Below are positions 19,997-31,183 of a DNA stretch of 64,000 bases, one piece after another. The DNA is from Ashinkailepas kermadecensis. Its lineage: Eukaryota > Arthropoda > Thecostraca > Neolepadidae. The position numbers and the translations under genes were made by a program. Numbering within the stretch: position 1 is the stretch's first letter; every line of letters begins with the position of its first letter. The notes below the pieces were generated by a model. The model did not search any database and had not been told where the DNA came from. It saw only the letters and a list, made by a program, of their open reading frames with translations. The stretch spans positions 124,001-188,000 of the forward strand of contig JAOTOM010004870.1 of NCBI GenBank assembly GCA_034440615.1. Reading direction: 5' to 3'.

Positions 19997-22675
19997 TTAG
20001 TGCAGCCGTATCCTCAGTTTCATCCGACGGGCGCCAGACGCTGCGAAGGCGTCGACGACGTCGCTGGTGGGAGGCAGGCTCTCGCGGTGGGCCTGGAGCA
20101 GGACGAGCGCCTCGAGGCGATTTTCGGCCATCGTCGCTCGCAAAGCGGTCAACGTGCGCGTTACCCTCGAGAAGGTACGCTCGGCCTCCGCTGTTGATGC
20201 AGGGATGACGGCCAGTACTCGGAGGAACTTGTGGATGGACGGAAATACCTCCGCCACACACTCATTGAGAGCGCCGATCGCCGTGGCGGGGTCGCTGTGC
20301 TGCGGCCTCCTGTTCCACATCGCCTTCCACACATCGAACTCTGCCTTGAGTTGGGCCTCGGTGCAGCCCAACAGACTGCGGTACTGCACCCACGTCGGGT
20401 ACAGCTGGTCCCACCTGGATATCCTCACCCTCTTTGGCAGGAGGTGGGCGATGCCTAATGCCCTCCTCTGATGGCTCTCGAAGCGTGCCTGTAGGTCTGT
20501 GCGCACCGCGTCGATGGCCGGGTTGAAGGTGTTCACGCGGAAGTACCCCTCCACAGACAGATCGGTGCCGGCGTTATCCCGGTGGACAGACCTGCCCACC
20601 AGGCGAGGTTTCCTTGTCTCCACGCCGAGTCTCGTTGCCAGCGAGCAAACGTTCGCCATGATGGCCGCAAACTCCTTCTCGCTCTCTTGTCGCATGCCTT
20701 CAAGAACTGACCTCACCGTATCCACCAGTTCCAGGGACGCGATGAGGTCTGCACTCTGTCCTTGGAGCGCCAGGGCCAGCGGTCGCAGAATGCCGGACAG
20801 TCGCTGTGCAACAGTCAGACCCACCAGGAACTCGGTGTGACTGACGGCGCTGAGAAGCTGCGCGACCTTGGCGCTAGTGCGGCGATCCAGCCACTCCGCC
20901 ATGAGCTGCAGAGCCAGGAAGATGACAGGGAGCTCCTCCAGAAAACGGTCCACGGCGACGTGACGCTCGATGAACCGAGTCTTGCACAGCTTCAGCAACT
21001 TCAGCCGATGCCCGTCCTCCAGCTCCGTATTTTGCGCGTAGTGTAGCAGCTCCTCTCGCTTTGCCCCATCGGTTAGGAACACCACCACTGACTCCATCGT
21101 ACCGGTGGCGTTGCGCACTACGCACACCTCGTTCATCTTCGACGTAGCCAGATTCAGCACGTGCGCAGCGAATGAAAGTAATGCGCCAGTGGTGCGCTGG
21201 CCTGGAGGTGCGCACATACGCCAACTCTTTGACTGGCCATTGCTGACGCTCCGTCGTAGCACTGCGCGACCATCACTTGAGTGTCGAGGCGGAGCTCGGT
21301 TAGCGCAGTGCTGATGACGTTGGCCAGGTTTACGCCTGACATCCGCACCTCCGTACCGTCATCAGAGGTCTGGCGCAGCGCAGCGAATACATCGACGAGC
21401 GCTACCGGGTTCTCACGGACGACCAGTGAGCCATCGTGCTCGTCAACGTATCGCACGACTAGCGCGAGTTGCTCTCTGTTTGAGCAGTCTGTAGTCTCGT
21501 CGGCCATGATCGACCACACTCCTGACTTGGTGACCTTGGCAGCGACCTCCTTCTTAACCATCGTTGCCATGTCCTCGAGAATCACGTTCTGCACACTCTT
21601 GCTTGTATACAGGGCGTTACTGCTCGCCTCTCGAAGGTGCTTCTGCAGCACGGCGTCGCCCGACTGTATACGGAAGCGCAGAAGCATGCGGAAGTTTCCG
21701 TCGTTGTCAGTGGGAAATGCTCCGCTCGGATCAATGCGTCCGTCATCTCGATGGCCGCGAAGCGGAATATTCTGGACAGCCACCAGCTTCAGAGTATCGA
21801 CGATGGCGCCGATGATAGCGCGATTTTTCTCCATCTCGCGCTGGCTCGCTGTCTTTACCTGGTATGCCACATCGAGCTCAGCCTTGTTGTAGCGGGCCTT
21901 GAATTCGGAGGCCTTCTGTATGTTCAAGAGGTGATGTGGGTGCTTGTTGTGCTGCACCAACGCGCCATTCTTTCCGGTTAGGTCCGAAAAGTCGTTCAGT
22001 GGCTTGTTAACCAGCTTCCCCAGCAGCTGTCCGCGTTCCGTCACTTTGCCTTCTGAGTTTCTACTCCCTCCGAATTGAGCACATGCGCTGCACCATGCGC
22101 CAGTCCGGTCCCCCAGTTTCGAAATGGCCAGCCAGGGGTACTGGTTTAGGTGGTCTGGTGTGATTCGTCGCGGGCGAAGGACATTTCCCCCTTCTCCTTC
22201 TTCAAGTGGTAGGACACCGGAAAGTCCTTCTTGTCAGTTGGATGCCACCTATCCGTCAGACCAGCGAATTTCTCGGCGTTTGTGGTCTTGACGCCGTCAC
22301 CGACCAGATAACCGATGTCCTTCGGAGAAACGCTGCAACCGGCGGTAAGAACCGGAGCATGATCAGTAGCTGGCGGTTCGCCGGCGGCAGGAGCCAGCAC
22401 TCGACCGGAGGCAAGATCCAGGACGGGAGCCGAGACAGATTCAGGGGCCGGCGCATGACCGGCGTCGGCGGCCAGTACTTGGCCGGCGGCAGGGCCTGGG
22501 GCGGGAGCCAAAGCAGAACCTGGAGCAGGATCAGGATCCTGCTTTTGGCCGGCGGCAGGGCCAAGCACTCGGCCGGCGCCAGGAGCCGATACGGGAGCCG
22601 AAGCAGTGTCAGGGGCCGGTGCATGACCGGTGGCAGGAGCCGGTAAGTGAGCCGAAACAGAATCAGGAGCAGGGA
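19997..22675 (-). pseudogene. hAT transposase, second exon (ZMYM1/DUF4371-like), frameshifted
   Basis: Acceptor TGTCTGATTACAG at 22676. The exon first encodes a Pro/Ala-rich linker, then KDIGYLVGDGVKTTNAEKFA and a TTF-type zinc-finger region (PWLAISKLGDRTGAWCSACA), followed by the RNase H-like core. First catalytic Asp is in SIMADETTDCS, second in CYDGASAMAS, and a KTRFIERH block follows. The C-terminal dimerisation region with the catalytic Glu is TAEAERTFSRVTRTL and beyond. The stop is at 19997. Two frameshifts break it: one near 22150, just after DESHQTT, and one near 21180 in the block that should read through to AAHVLNLA, where a single base is missing. Without them it would be one protein. 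The architecture is that of DUF4371 / ZMYM1-like hAT transposases, which cut and paste the element. Confidence 0.85.
22360..22675. repeat. Pro/Ala-coding repeat inside the transposase
   Basis: Degenerate 27- to 60-bp repeats built on GCCGGCGGCAGGGCC and GGGAGCCGAAGC. They translate to PAPDSVSAPV- and GPAAGQ-type peptides, about 90 residues between the start of exon 2 and the zinc-finger region. The repeats stay in frame. Confidence 0.7.
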
Positions 22676-23110
22676 CTGTAATCAGACACAGGATATAGTC
22701 AAAAGGATGTTAATATCGCGAGAGCGTCCCACAGTCTTCAGTCTGTCATTAAATAAGCATTTACCTGCACCACGACACATTCAATATTCATAAATAAAAG
22801 TACATTACAAAAGGAAAATTCGCAATGGTCTAAAGAAGATAAATATTGACTGAATTTGAACAACATCAATACGCGGAATGTCTTTTTGGCCGGTATCAGC
22901 CAGTTACGATGTACACCGGAGCACATTGCACGTGCATGGTGTTCCTGACTTGAGGCCAATCACAGCCATGCAGTTATCTGAAAATATGACCCTGTATTGA
23001 AATAGGCAGACCTATATGCATATATATATATATATATATTTATACATGTACATTAAGAATATCTAGGCCAAAGTTATGTTGTATCTTAATGTTTCTTGTA
23101 ATAACATTAA

Positions 23111-23903
23111 CCCTCGCACTCCGGACGGGGGGGGGGAGGGGATAGTCATTTTCGCACCACAGCCGTGAGGTTTTTCCACAGTACCTAACTGCCGAACACG
23201 CACAGATAATCGGCTGAAACTTTGCATGCGTTCTAGGAATAGCCGATGTGTTGGTTCAAACTTTATGTTTGGGTGATCCAGGTTCACCGAGATATTCGAC
23301 GCTAAATTCGGATTTTGCTTCTCAAAATGAAATTTGTATTCATCTTTTCAGGATTGTCTGTAGGAAAACCAATAAGAGGTATCGAAAAACCAATGGCATA
23401 TTCTCGAAACCAATGGCATATTTTTCGATAAGCAATTGATCAAATACAATTTGAAAATAGTCCAGATCTGTGTGACCTCGAACAAGGCGAGGATACGAGG
23501 TCAATTTGACAATTTTTTTGTCGAATTAATAAAAAATTCAACATCCGTAACGTATGTTATAGAGCACTATCGTATCTATCAGTGTACAAATATCAGCTTC
23601 AAATCTTATACTGCGGTTCCGTTTTTATCAATGAAAACGTAGCCGGGGTTCACACTTTTTACCGCGCTGCGTTGGCTGCAACTGAAGAAGCGGTCGCGGC
23701 CCGAAACTAGGTTGCTTCCACTCCAGCTGGACCGTGAACTATCAGACATACAATGCAACTTTTTATTTAATATTAGAAGTTCAATAACAAGGTAAAGGAT
23801 GCCGTTTTCCGTATCTTTCCATATGGCGTATAACAAAAGTTAGTGGGGTCAAATTGACCCCCCCAGTGGTGCGTGGTGGTGAAATCTGCTGGGAGTACGA
23901 GGG
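23111..23903. mobile_element. TTAA-target MITE nested in the hAT intron
   Basis: 793 bp flanked by TTAA (23107-23110 and 23904-23907). Ends CCCTCGCACTCC at left and, inverted, CCCTCGTACTCCC at right; starting with CCCT is usual for piggyBac-like ends. A G-run lies 20 bp inside the left end. A TATATATA run precedes it at 23024. No transposase inside. Confidence 0.85.
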
Positions 23904-24126
23904 TTAATAACTATTAGGGCAAAGATAGTTAGTTATGTTCCTAATTCTTTCTGGTTTTTCTAACAACTTTCAGGAAAGAAAAGTATTACATAAGTTGCAT
24001 TCAAATAGTTAAGGTCAGATACTCAAAATACGTTTTAATTGAAAGGCTTCCTACAGCGGCAGCACATCTACGATAAATACCTGCATATATGAAAACTATG
24101 AAAGCACAAAACATGTATGGACTTAC

Positions 24127-24210
24127 CTTTTGCCCTATTTTTAGAGAATAAATCCTTTATGGAAAGTTGACGCTTCATATCTACTCGTATAGCGATAGCT
24201 CTGCCTCTTG
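24127..24210 (-). CDS. hAT transposase, first coding exon
   Basis: 84 bp between an excellent acceptor (TTCCTTCTTCCTACAG at 24211) and donor (AAAAG|GTAAGTCC at 24126). ATG at 24178 gives MKRQLSIKDLFSKNRAK and a phase-1 exit, which joins in frame to the exon starting at 22675. Short N-termini of this type (Met, basic, then LFSK or FF) are usual for ZMYM1-like hAT transposases. The acceptor upstream of the ATG implies a further 5' non-coding exon between 24211 and the element end. Confidence 0.75.
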
Positions 24211-24296
24211 CTGTAGGAAGAAGGAATAATGGATAAATAAGCAAGCAGGCATGACACAATCATGTATTCAATGAAACAAAAACCTATTAGATTTGG

Positions 24297-24360
24297 ATAG
24301 CTAACAAGAGTGAAGGCTTCTCTTGTTAGCTAAGCTAACAAGAGAAGCCTTCACTTGTTA
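24297..24360. repeat. Foldback (inverted repeat), 27-bp arms
   Basis: AACAAGAGTGAAGGCTTCTC and its inverse meet head-on at TTAGCTAAGCTAA, differing by a 2-base gap. It lies in the 5' part of the hAT element. Confidence 0.85.
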
Positions 24361-24475
24361 CCTAGTTTTTTTTTTGTTTGTTGGGGGGGGGGCTAATTTG
24401 TACTGTTAGCCCCCCAGATTTGATTGGGGGGGGCTAAAGCCCCTTTGCCCCCCGGGATTCGCCAGTGGCTAGGAG

Positions 24476-25433
24476 TCGTACTTTACAAAAATAATCCCAA
24501 GACAAATCCCAGATCCCCAAGCTTCGCTTTGGGGCAAAGTGGACCACCCCTTAGAAAGCAACCCATTGTTTGCAGTGGCAGATCCAGTTCCATTTTGTGG
24601 GTGCAATAGGTGGTCACAGCAACCCACGAAATATATTACATTTGTCCCAGATTGTTATTTTGGGATTTATTTCAGATTGAGAATCAAATAGTAAATTTTT
24701 ACCTCCCTGGACACGCCTATGCCATTAAAGTGCAACTTCGTTTGCTGAAATTGCTTGCAACTCCTATTTCTAAGACAAGCTACCATACACAAGTCACAAA
24801 ATATGTCCCTTGACATTTGCATTTAACACAAATGGCATGCAATTGAAATGATCCACTTTGACCCACAATTTTTGAAAATATAAAAATTGATGTGCCCTCA
24901 TTGAGCAAGGATTTCTCAGTTTTTTTTCATATAAAATCTAGATAAAATTCCCCCTTAAAGGAAGGATGACAAGGCATTGGGCTCCATCAAAGAGTTGGTC
25001 ATACCTCCATATGACATCTCATCTTAGACTTACAGGATGTCAAACCTTAGGTGGTCTGCTTTGCCCCACTCTCCCCTTCCCATGGTTTGTGAGCCTTAGA
25101 AGTGTGGGGCCTAGAAGTGTTGTGAATTTAAGCCAGCTTAAATAATAATAGGCCACTGTCTGGCATAAATTCAATTTAAGCCGGCTTTTTTCCATCCCTA
25201 TGTTGAATGTCACCATTAATTTGGCCTACTCTTCCCTGATCATTTGCACACCTGTCCAGAAACTTTCATCTGGAGGAATCACTATGTGGAGCATAACTCA
25301 TGCATTTACATGGGGAAATAAGCATAACATGGGGGAGAGCTGGTTAAAAATTCATCAAATTAGTGTAACTGGGTCAAACTTTTCAACTTTGAAAAATGAA
25401 ATTTACCCACAGATTATGTTGCATTTGGATGTG
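24476..25433. other. Flank of the hAT element
   Basis: Contains TTGGGGCAAAGTGGACCACC at 24530 and the inverted form near 25052-25076, matching 18330 on the other side of the hAT insertion. No gene seen. Confidence 0.4.
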
Positions 25434-25441
25434 CTGATCAC

Positions 25442-25573
25442 CAGTCGCGGATCTACAGGGCCAAATGTGCAAAACTGACAAAAGTTCCAAAAACATATTG
25501 ATTTTGAGAAAAATCTGGCAGTTTAGTGGGGGGGGGCAATTGCCCATTTTGCCCTAATATAGATCCACCACTG
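25442..25573. mobile_element. Short hAT-type MITE with perfect 8-bp duplication
   Basis: 132 bp. Left end CAGTCGCGGATCTACAGGG; right end, inverted, CAGTGGTGGATCTATATTAG. Both flanks are CTGATCAC (25434-25441 and 25574-25581). A G-run lies near the right end. Confidence 0.85.
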
Positions 25574-25828
25574 CTGATCACAAATATGTTTTCACTTAAA
25601 CAACTTTCAGCTACATCAAATTGACCTTGAAGTTTATGCTGCATGGACAGCTTTTCCCCATTTACTAACATGGCAGGCAGATGGTGCAACAATGCACCAG
25701 ACACTGTTGTCAGCACCAGAGATAGGTAGGCTCAGTGGCAAATTTTACCTGGTTTGATATGGAGGGGGCAAGGCTGGCAAAAATTCCAGAAACATAGGTG
25801 AGAAAGTAGGTGGAGAATGGTTGGCAGG

Positions 25829-26080
25829 ATGTTCGACATGATACGAAGATGTTAGAAGTGATTCGCTGCCAATATTATTTCTTTAGATTGGTTAAAAAGA
25901 GAAAACTTAGTGTGACCGGTTTCTATTATAAATCATTATCAAGCACTCAAGCATCAAGCACTCAGTGCTTGAAAATGATTTATAATAGAGACCAGTCACA
26001 CTAAGTTTTCTCTTTTTAACCAATCTAAAGATCTAATATTGGCAGCGAATCACTTCTAACATTCATATCATGTCAAACAT
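25829..26080. repeat. Large foldback, arms about 110 bp
   Basis: The left arm (ATGTTCGACATGATACGAAG through GTGACCGGTTTCTATTATAA) is repeated inverted to 26080 with about 90 percent identity. The centre carries smaller inverted repeats (AAGCACT...AGTGCTT). No target duplication was found at the outer ends. Confidence 0.85.
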
Positions 26081-27125
26081 AGGTGATTATTTTTTTTTCA
26101 TATGGCCTACCAATTGGGGTGGATGGTTATTTCCGCCCCCCCCAATCCACCAAATTTTCTGTAATGCCTGGAGGGAAAGGACAACAGGTAATGCCTCTTT
26201 CTTGGATCATTCCTCATACCAGAGGTGATCTCAATGAATTTGAATGGGTAAAAATTGAGCCCAACTGTTTGACTTGAAGTTCACCAAAATCAACATGCAT
26301 ATCGCCCGGTTATCTACGGTGCGTTCCGAGTTGAACGGACGCATCAAACCATTTCAATTTCAGTACTGGCAGGCTTTTGCCACCTTCAGGTACCTATCTC
26401 TACAGATGAAATCATCAAAGCTCGAGAAAAACAGGTTTCCACTCCGATCGTACCCATTCACTAACAATTAGGCAACCACTTCTGTTCGTTCCACAAATGT
26501 CTGCTTCAGCGATTCCCTCCTCACATCATTCAAAATCTGAATCTCTTCTTTCCCAGCTCAGCCGCCCTTTCCCGACTATTTCCTGTTGCTAGTTCCTACT
26601 AAGACCCGGCGTGGCGACCAGCCTGCGACCATTTGTCGGTGATTCTCGCCTTTTTTTAGCCCATTGACTTAGCACGGGTGGTCTCCTGGCGACCACCGAG
26701 AAACGCCGACGGGCCGCGGTGATCGCCGTGGATATCTGGTATTTTTGGTAGGGTAAATCTGGTATATTAAAAATATATGCTAGATTGTTAAGATGTACTA
26801 GATTAGTATTTGAAGCAGCTTTTTTCACGTTAGAAGCACACCTACGACGGGGCTGCCTTCATGGGCTGCAGTCTGCGGAGTTTGATCGGACAGAGCCCAG
26901 AAGAGGTGCCACTTTTTAAAGTATAGCAATCCGGCGAATGGAAGCAACATAAAAGCACGTCACGAACCTTGACTTCTTGGTTTTTGCGTGTGTTAGTCTT
27001 CGCTGTTGGTCTCTCAAATCAGCTTAACCTTAGCGCGTGTGGTCTCCGACGACGTCGGCAGATCGGTGACTTTTTTTACCCCTGGGCATGGGATCAGACG
27101 ACCTACTTTGACGGACAGCCGGGAC
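26081..27125. other. No gene recognised
   Basis: Holds a C-run hairpin-like stretch near 26135 and moderately AT-rich unique DNA. The 26960-27125 part has some exon-like composition but no convincing splice sites. Confidence 0.3.
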
Positions 27126-27715
27126 CACAGCAGCTATCGCTGCTGTCGCAGTTCGGCTCGGCTACGTGTCTGTGTCCGCTCCCGGGAACGCTTTGTCCGA
27201 TCACGTGTCTGTGTCCCCCCGGACGGTATTGGTCCGGTGACGTGTTTGTGTTCCTCCCGGACAGTATTAGTTCGGTCACGTGTTTGTGCCCTATTACGAA
27301 CAGGATTTATCAAACCACCGTGTTTGTGGCCCCTCACGGGTAATGTTGGTTCAGCCACGTATGTGTCCCCTCCCGGGCAGCATTGGTTCCGCCAAGTGTT
27401 TGTGCCCCGTTCTTGGCAATATTAGTCCAGCCGCGTGTCTGCGTCACCTTACGGACAGCACTGGTCTTGCCACGTGTCTACGCCCCTCTCCGGCAATACT
27501 AGCGCGGCCACGTGTGTGTTCCCTCCCCGGGAACATTGGTCTAGCCACGTGTCTACGCACCTCCCCGGCAATATTAACGCGGCCACGTGTGTGTGTTCCC
27601 TCCCCGGGAACATTGGTTCGGCCGGGTGCTTAGCTCCATTTTCAGGCAATATTGGTCCATCCATGTGCATGCGTCCCCACACGGGCAACATTGGACGAGC
27701 ACCAGGCATGGAAGC
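27126..27715. repeat. Degenerate minisatellite of about 60 bp
   Basis: Repeats of GCCACGTGTCTGTGTCCCCT followed by CCCGGGAACATTGGT variants, about nine units, diverged. Long frames across it on both strands are by-products of the repeat. Confidence 0.75.
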
Positions 27716-28172
27716 CGACGATAGGTGCCGTGGCGCATGCAATTCGATGCGAGTCCTTTACCGGCGTCAGATGGGCGCTTCCAGGAGAAAGAGGCAGCTA
27801 CGTTCCCTGTATTGCTTTATTTTGTGATATGTAAGTTCACGATCTCTAGGGTGCTTGTCTGTAAGCAGCACTTTCCCCTTCCCCGTAAGTCGGACTTCAT
27901 TTTGGGAGAGGGCATGTGGCCTTCCTCTTCCTTCTGGTAAATACCTCCATTAAAACGTCGTTTCAGGAAGCATCGAACCAGCAGTTTCTCCTCTATGATG
28001 CATAAGACAAGGTCGAATGAACACATTGGTGGATGTTCATTGGAGACTCTCTGCAAGCCGGGTGAAGATTATCCGGGAGGTGGCGATTTTCAACGAGTTT
28101 GTTTATTTCTATCTCACGGACACCTGGGACAAATCTACCAGGCAAATCCAGAACAAATCGACCAGGCAAAGG
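27716..28172. other. No gene recognised
   Basis: Unique DNA; nothing supported. Confidence 0.25.
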
Positions 28173-28733
28173 GTGATTGTCCACCCTCATGTCTCAGATT
28201 TTGAGCAAAATTGTTGCATGGGGTTACCTTCTTTCCTGAATCCACCTGTGCAAATTTTACTTTGATCAGATCAAAGGTTCAGTAGTTATAGCCTCGGGCA
28301 TTTCTGGAAGGCCACTCTGTAAGTTAATGTTCGGTGGCCGATAACTAAGTTAATTATTATTCAAAATATAAATATCCAGACATTTTTAAACTCGCAAAGA
28401 TTTGAGGAATCCAATTCCGGCAATATTTGTAATATGTGACGAATAATACAAGAGTTACCCCAATGACCTCAGGTCACGTGACCTCCGGAGACATCGATGC
28501 CGGTGAATTATTTTTTTTTATTGACAGAATGGAAGTATCATGTTTTGTCTTGATATGTAGCAAATAAATAATGTTGTTTCTGTGTTTCCTATAAATCCTC
28601 AGTTGGAGAGCGCAAACTTTACCATATTTGAGGTGTTTCGCGGATTGAGCTACTAACTCGGCCGTCCCTCCGTCCAATATACAGATGCAGTTTGATAACA
28701 CATACAAACACATTCTTTGGCATTGTGTGGATG
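28173..28733. repeat. Dispersed 0.5-kb repeat, copy A
   Basis: Aligns from CCACCCTCATGTCTCAGATT to GGCATTGTGTGG with copies at 32215-32715 and 47285-47840. Shared landmarks are TTCAGNAGTTATAGCCTCGG, ATTTCTGGAAGG, AAAATATAAATATCCAGACA and GAGCGCAAACTTTACCATAT. It contains TGACCTCAGGTCACGTGACC. No terminal repeats or coding frame seen; an interspersed element of unknown type. Confidence 0.85.
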
Positions 28734-28739
28734 ATGGAC

Positions 28740-29060
28740 GGTATCATAAAGTAGTAATGCACAAAGCTGTATAATATTCATAAATTTAACAAACGAGAAC
28801 AGGGGAATTCTAGGACAATTCGACCAGGCAAAGGTGTGGTTGTGTAGGGGTGTCGGCTCTGCCGTCGGTGGGGTGTGGGGGCGGTGGTAAGGTAAGGTAA
28901 GGTGCGGTAGTATCATAAAGTAGTAATGCACAAAGCTGTATAATATTCATACATTTAACAAACGAGAACAGGGGAATTCTAGGACAATTCGACCAGGCAA
29001 AGGGGTGGTTGTGAAGGGATGTCGGCTGTGCCGTCGATGGGGTGTGGGGGCGGTGGTGGG
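28740..29060. repeat. 150-bp tandem duplication
   Basis: 28740-28889 and 28910-29057 match closely from TATCATAAAGTAGTAATGCA to GGGGTGTGGGGGCGGTGGT. Confidence 0.9.
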
Positions 29061-29365
29061 TGCGGCGAACATGGCATAATTGCGGACTTAGACTGGGCTA
29101 AATATCTCCTTTTCTGCTATGCCTGTGTCAGGGATGTGTAGTGCTATGTTTCCCCGCCACCTACACCACACTATACATCATACCACATACGCCATACGCC
29201 ATACACCATCTACTAACTAACGTCGCGTGCAGTAGCCTCTCGGTCGACGACTAAATGCGCCACACTCGAATACACGACATGCACTGGACGTCACGCATAT
29301 AATACATACATGCACACACACATACACACACAGAAGAACCCTATTCGAGTCTCTCCGTGGTTATG
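29061..29365. other. No gene recognised
   Basis: Includes a CACACATACACACACA run near 29312-29330. Confidence 0.3.
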
Positions 29366-29870
29366 GTCGAGAACTAGTCCGCTGGATCGTCGTTGGACCG
29401 TTGTTGGGCTGCTGTCGGGCCGCAGTTGGACCGCTGTGGGCCGCCGACGGACCGTTATCGGGCCGCCGTCGGACCGCTGTTGGATCACCGTTGGGCGCTA
29501 GTTGGTCCGCCGTCGATCCGCTGCCGCGCTGATGTCGAGCCGTCGTTGGTCCGCTGCTCTTAGGCCGCTGTCGGGCCGCAGTCGGACCGCTGCAGGGCAG
29601 CTGGTCAAGGCGATATCCGGCTACATGTCGGGCCGCTGACGAGCCGCTGTCGGACCGCCGTCGGATCGTTGTCGGACCCCGGTTGCGCTGACGTCGGGCG
29701 CCGTTGGGTCACAGTCGGACCGCTGCAGGGCAACTTGTCAGGCCGATGTCCGGCTACATGTGGGACCCTGACGAGCCGCTGCCGGACCGCTGTCGGATCG
29801 TTGTCGGACTCCTGCTTGCTCATGTAGGGTCGTCGTCGAACTGCTTGTCGGGCCATTGACGGACCACCGT
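29366..29870. repeat. Short-period degenerate repeat with a 130-bp higher unit
   Basis: Built of 11- to 12-bp words (CCGCTGTCGGA, CCGCCGTCGGA). A longer segment at 29587-29690 (GACCGCTGCAGGGCAGCTGG through GGATCGTTGTCGGAC) recurs at 29717-29820, so the array also grew by 130-bp duplications. Confidence 0.75.
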
Positions 29871-30029
29871 CGCAGTGGGCGACTGTCTGCCCTGCAATGA
29901 CAATTAATCCTGCATGACCCCCTGTCCTGTCTGGTCTGGTGGAGACAGAGCAGGCACCCCCGGCCGCTTCGGAGCTCGAGAATGTCCGCAAACGCCGGGG
30001 TACAGGAGATCATGCGTTGCCGGGCAGTC

Positions 30030-30250
30030 AGGAGATCTCGTGTCTGTTACTCCGGTGCTCCTGTCTTCATGGAGATCCAGGGCTGGGAGACTTCCCCCTT
30101 GTCTTCTACCATACCTCCTGTCCACGTGCAGACCCATGACCGGGAGACTTTCCTGTCTTCTACCGGACCTCTTGCACCTCATGGGATTCCCCGGCTGGGA
30201 GACTTACCTCTTGTCTCTTGCCCAGACCTTTTTCTTGCAGCCTTGCCTTC
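30030..30250. repeat. About 63-bp minisatellite, 3 diverged units
   Basis: Units carry GGCTGGGAGACTTNCCTCTTGTCTTCT. On the minus strand the unit includes CAAGAG|GTAAGTCTCC, a strong 5' splice-site match in one unit and mutated in the others. Confidence 0.6.
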
Positions 30251-30744
30251 TCTGGCACGTTCATAGCCCGGATCACCGTCCTTTGTTTTTGGTTTGGTTA
30301 GCCGCCTAAACCAACATTTTCTGTGGGCTGCAATGACCTGTGAGCACCATCCGACTGAGCATGCCTTTAGGAAAACAAGGGGTGAGATTTTTGGAGGATA
30401 ATTAAGGATTCAGTGAGCGGGTTCGCTATATCCCTCCACCACCGGCTTTCACTTAGCTAAAAGAGAGAGACTCGCCCCCGGATTCACCCCTTTTCTCTGA
30501 ACTGTTGTGCATGTTCCATTCACTGCACTTTATTGGTGGAGCGCCACCAGATGTGGATCTGGGCATAATGCATCTCATTCTAAAACTGAAATTTTCTAGG
30601 GGGACAATGTATTTGCATTGCGACATCCATCCTATAATACCTGTCTTGCTATCCCTCCCCGGTATCCATCCTACTATATCCAGCGTACCGATATCCATCC
30701 TACTATCAGTAGTGCTTGGGACACGTACCTATTCAATGGAGCGG

Positions 30745-31183
30745 TGAATGCCTTTGTCAAAGGAAACATCAACTGCCCTGCAGATTTGCGCTTCCGGGGA
30801 AAATGCGTGGAAACTGATGATTGTAGGGAATTTGGTCCACAGATAGCAGAATATCTCCCGCTGACTTCCAATAGGCGGAACCTGAGATGCCTTATGGACA
30901 CCCCGCGGTTGTTAATTGCAGATGAGCCGTCATTTCTACCTGCGGGATTATCAAGTTGCAGTGGTGATTGTTCAAATATCTCCTATTTTGCTTCACTAGA
31001 TCAAAGCTGCTCTACTCTCTTAGACGATAGCCAACAGTACAAAGCTGTGGAAAATGTTACGAGGAGTGGCATTTGTCTCTACACATTGTTCGGAATGCGA
31101 TACAATTTGAGGCCGAAGACCTTCCTCTTGCTCCTCACTGATAGTTCCGATTCGTGGAGATCTGTCCGTGAGTCCGGATATTA
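30745..31183 (+). CDS. Cysteine-rich open frame, unrecognised (possible clip-like exon)
   Basis: Part of a 188-codon open frame. The segment NCPADLRFRGKCVETDDCRE, then a stretch ending RRNLRCLMDTP, has cysteine spacing reminiscent of clip domains of arthropod proteases (C-x8-GKC-x5-C ... C), but the closing CC is absent. More cysteines follow (SSCSGDCSNISYF, DQSCSTLL). No clear acceptor was found, and the upstream part of the frame is probably not coding. Stop at 31181-31183. The family is uncertain. Confidence 0.25.

Larger units (their letters stand above)
18644..24467 (-). mobile_element. Complete hAT transposon, 5.8 kb, with 8-bp target duplication
   Basis: Left end CACTGGCGGATCTAG at 18644; right end, inverted, CACTGGCGAATCCCG at 24467. 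The flanks are the identical octamer GCTAGGAG (18636-18643 and 24468-24475), a perfect hAT target duplication. Inside, on the minus strand, is a two-exon transposase (24210-24127 and 22675-19997). The terminal 350 bp at the left are very G-rich on the plus strand, with a smaller G-rich zone at the right end. A TTAA element (23111-23903) sits in the transposase intron and a foldback at 24297-24360. Frameshifts in the transposase mean this copy is probably immobile unless helped in trans. Confidence 0.9.

Noticed and set aside
20067..21981. Several plus-strand frames of 70-203 codons opposite the transposase
   Set aside because: GC-rich antisense shadows of the hAT transposase, which has clear motifs on the minus strand.
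26969..27827. Plus-strand frames of 117-139 codons
   Set aside because: They follow the degenerate 60-bp repeat and change frame with it; no domain recognised.
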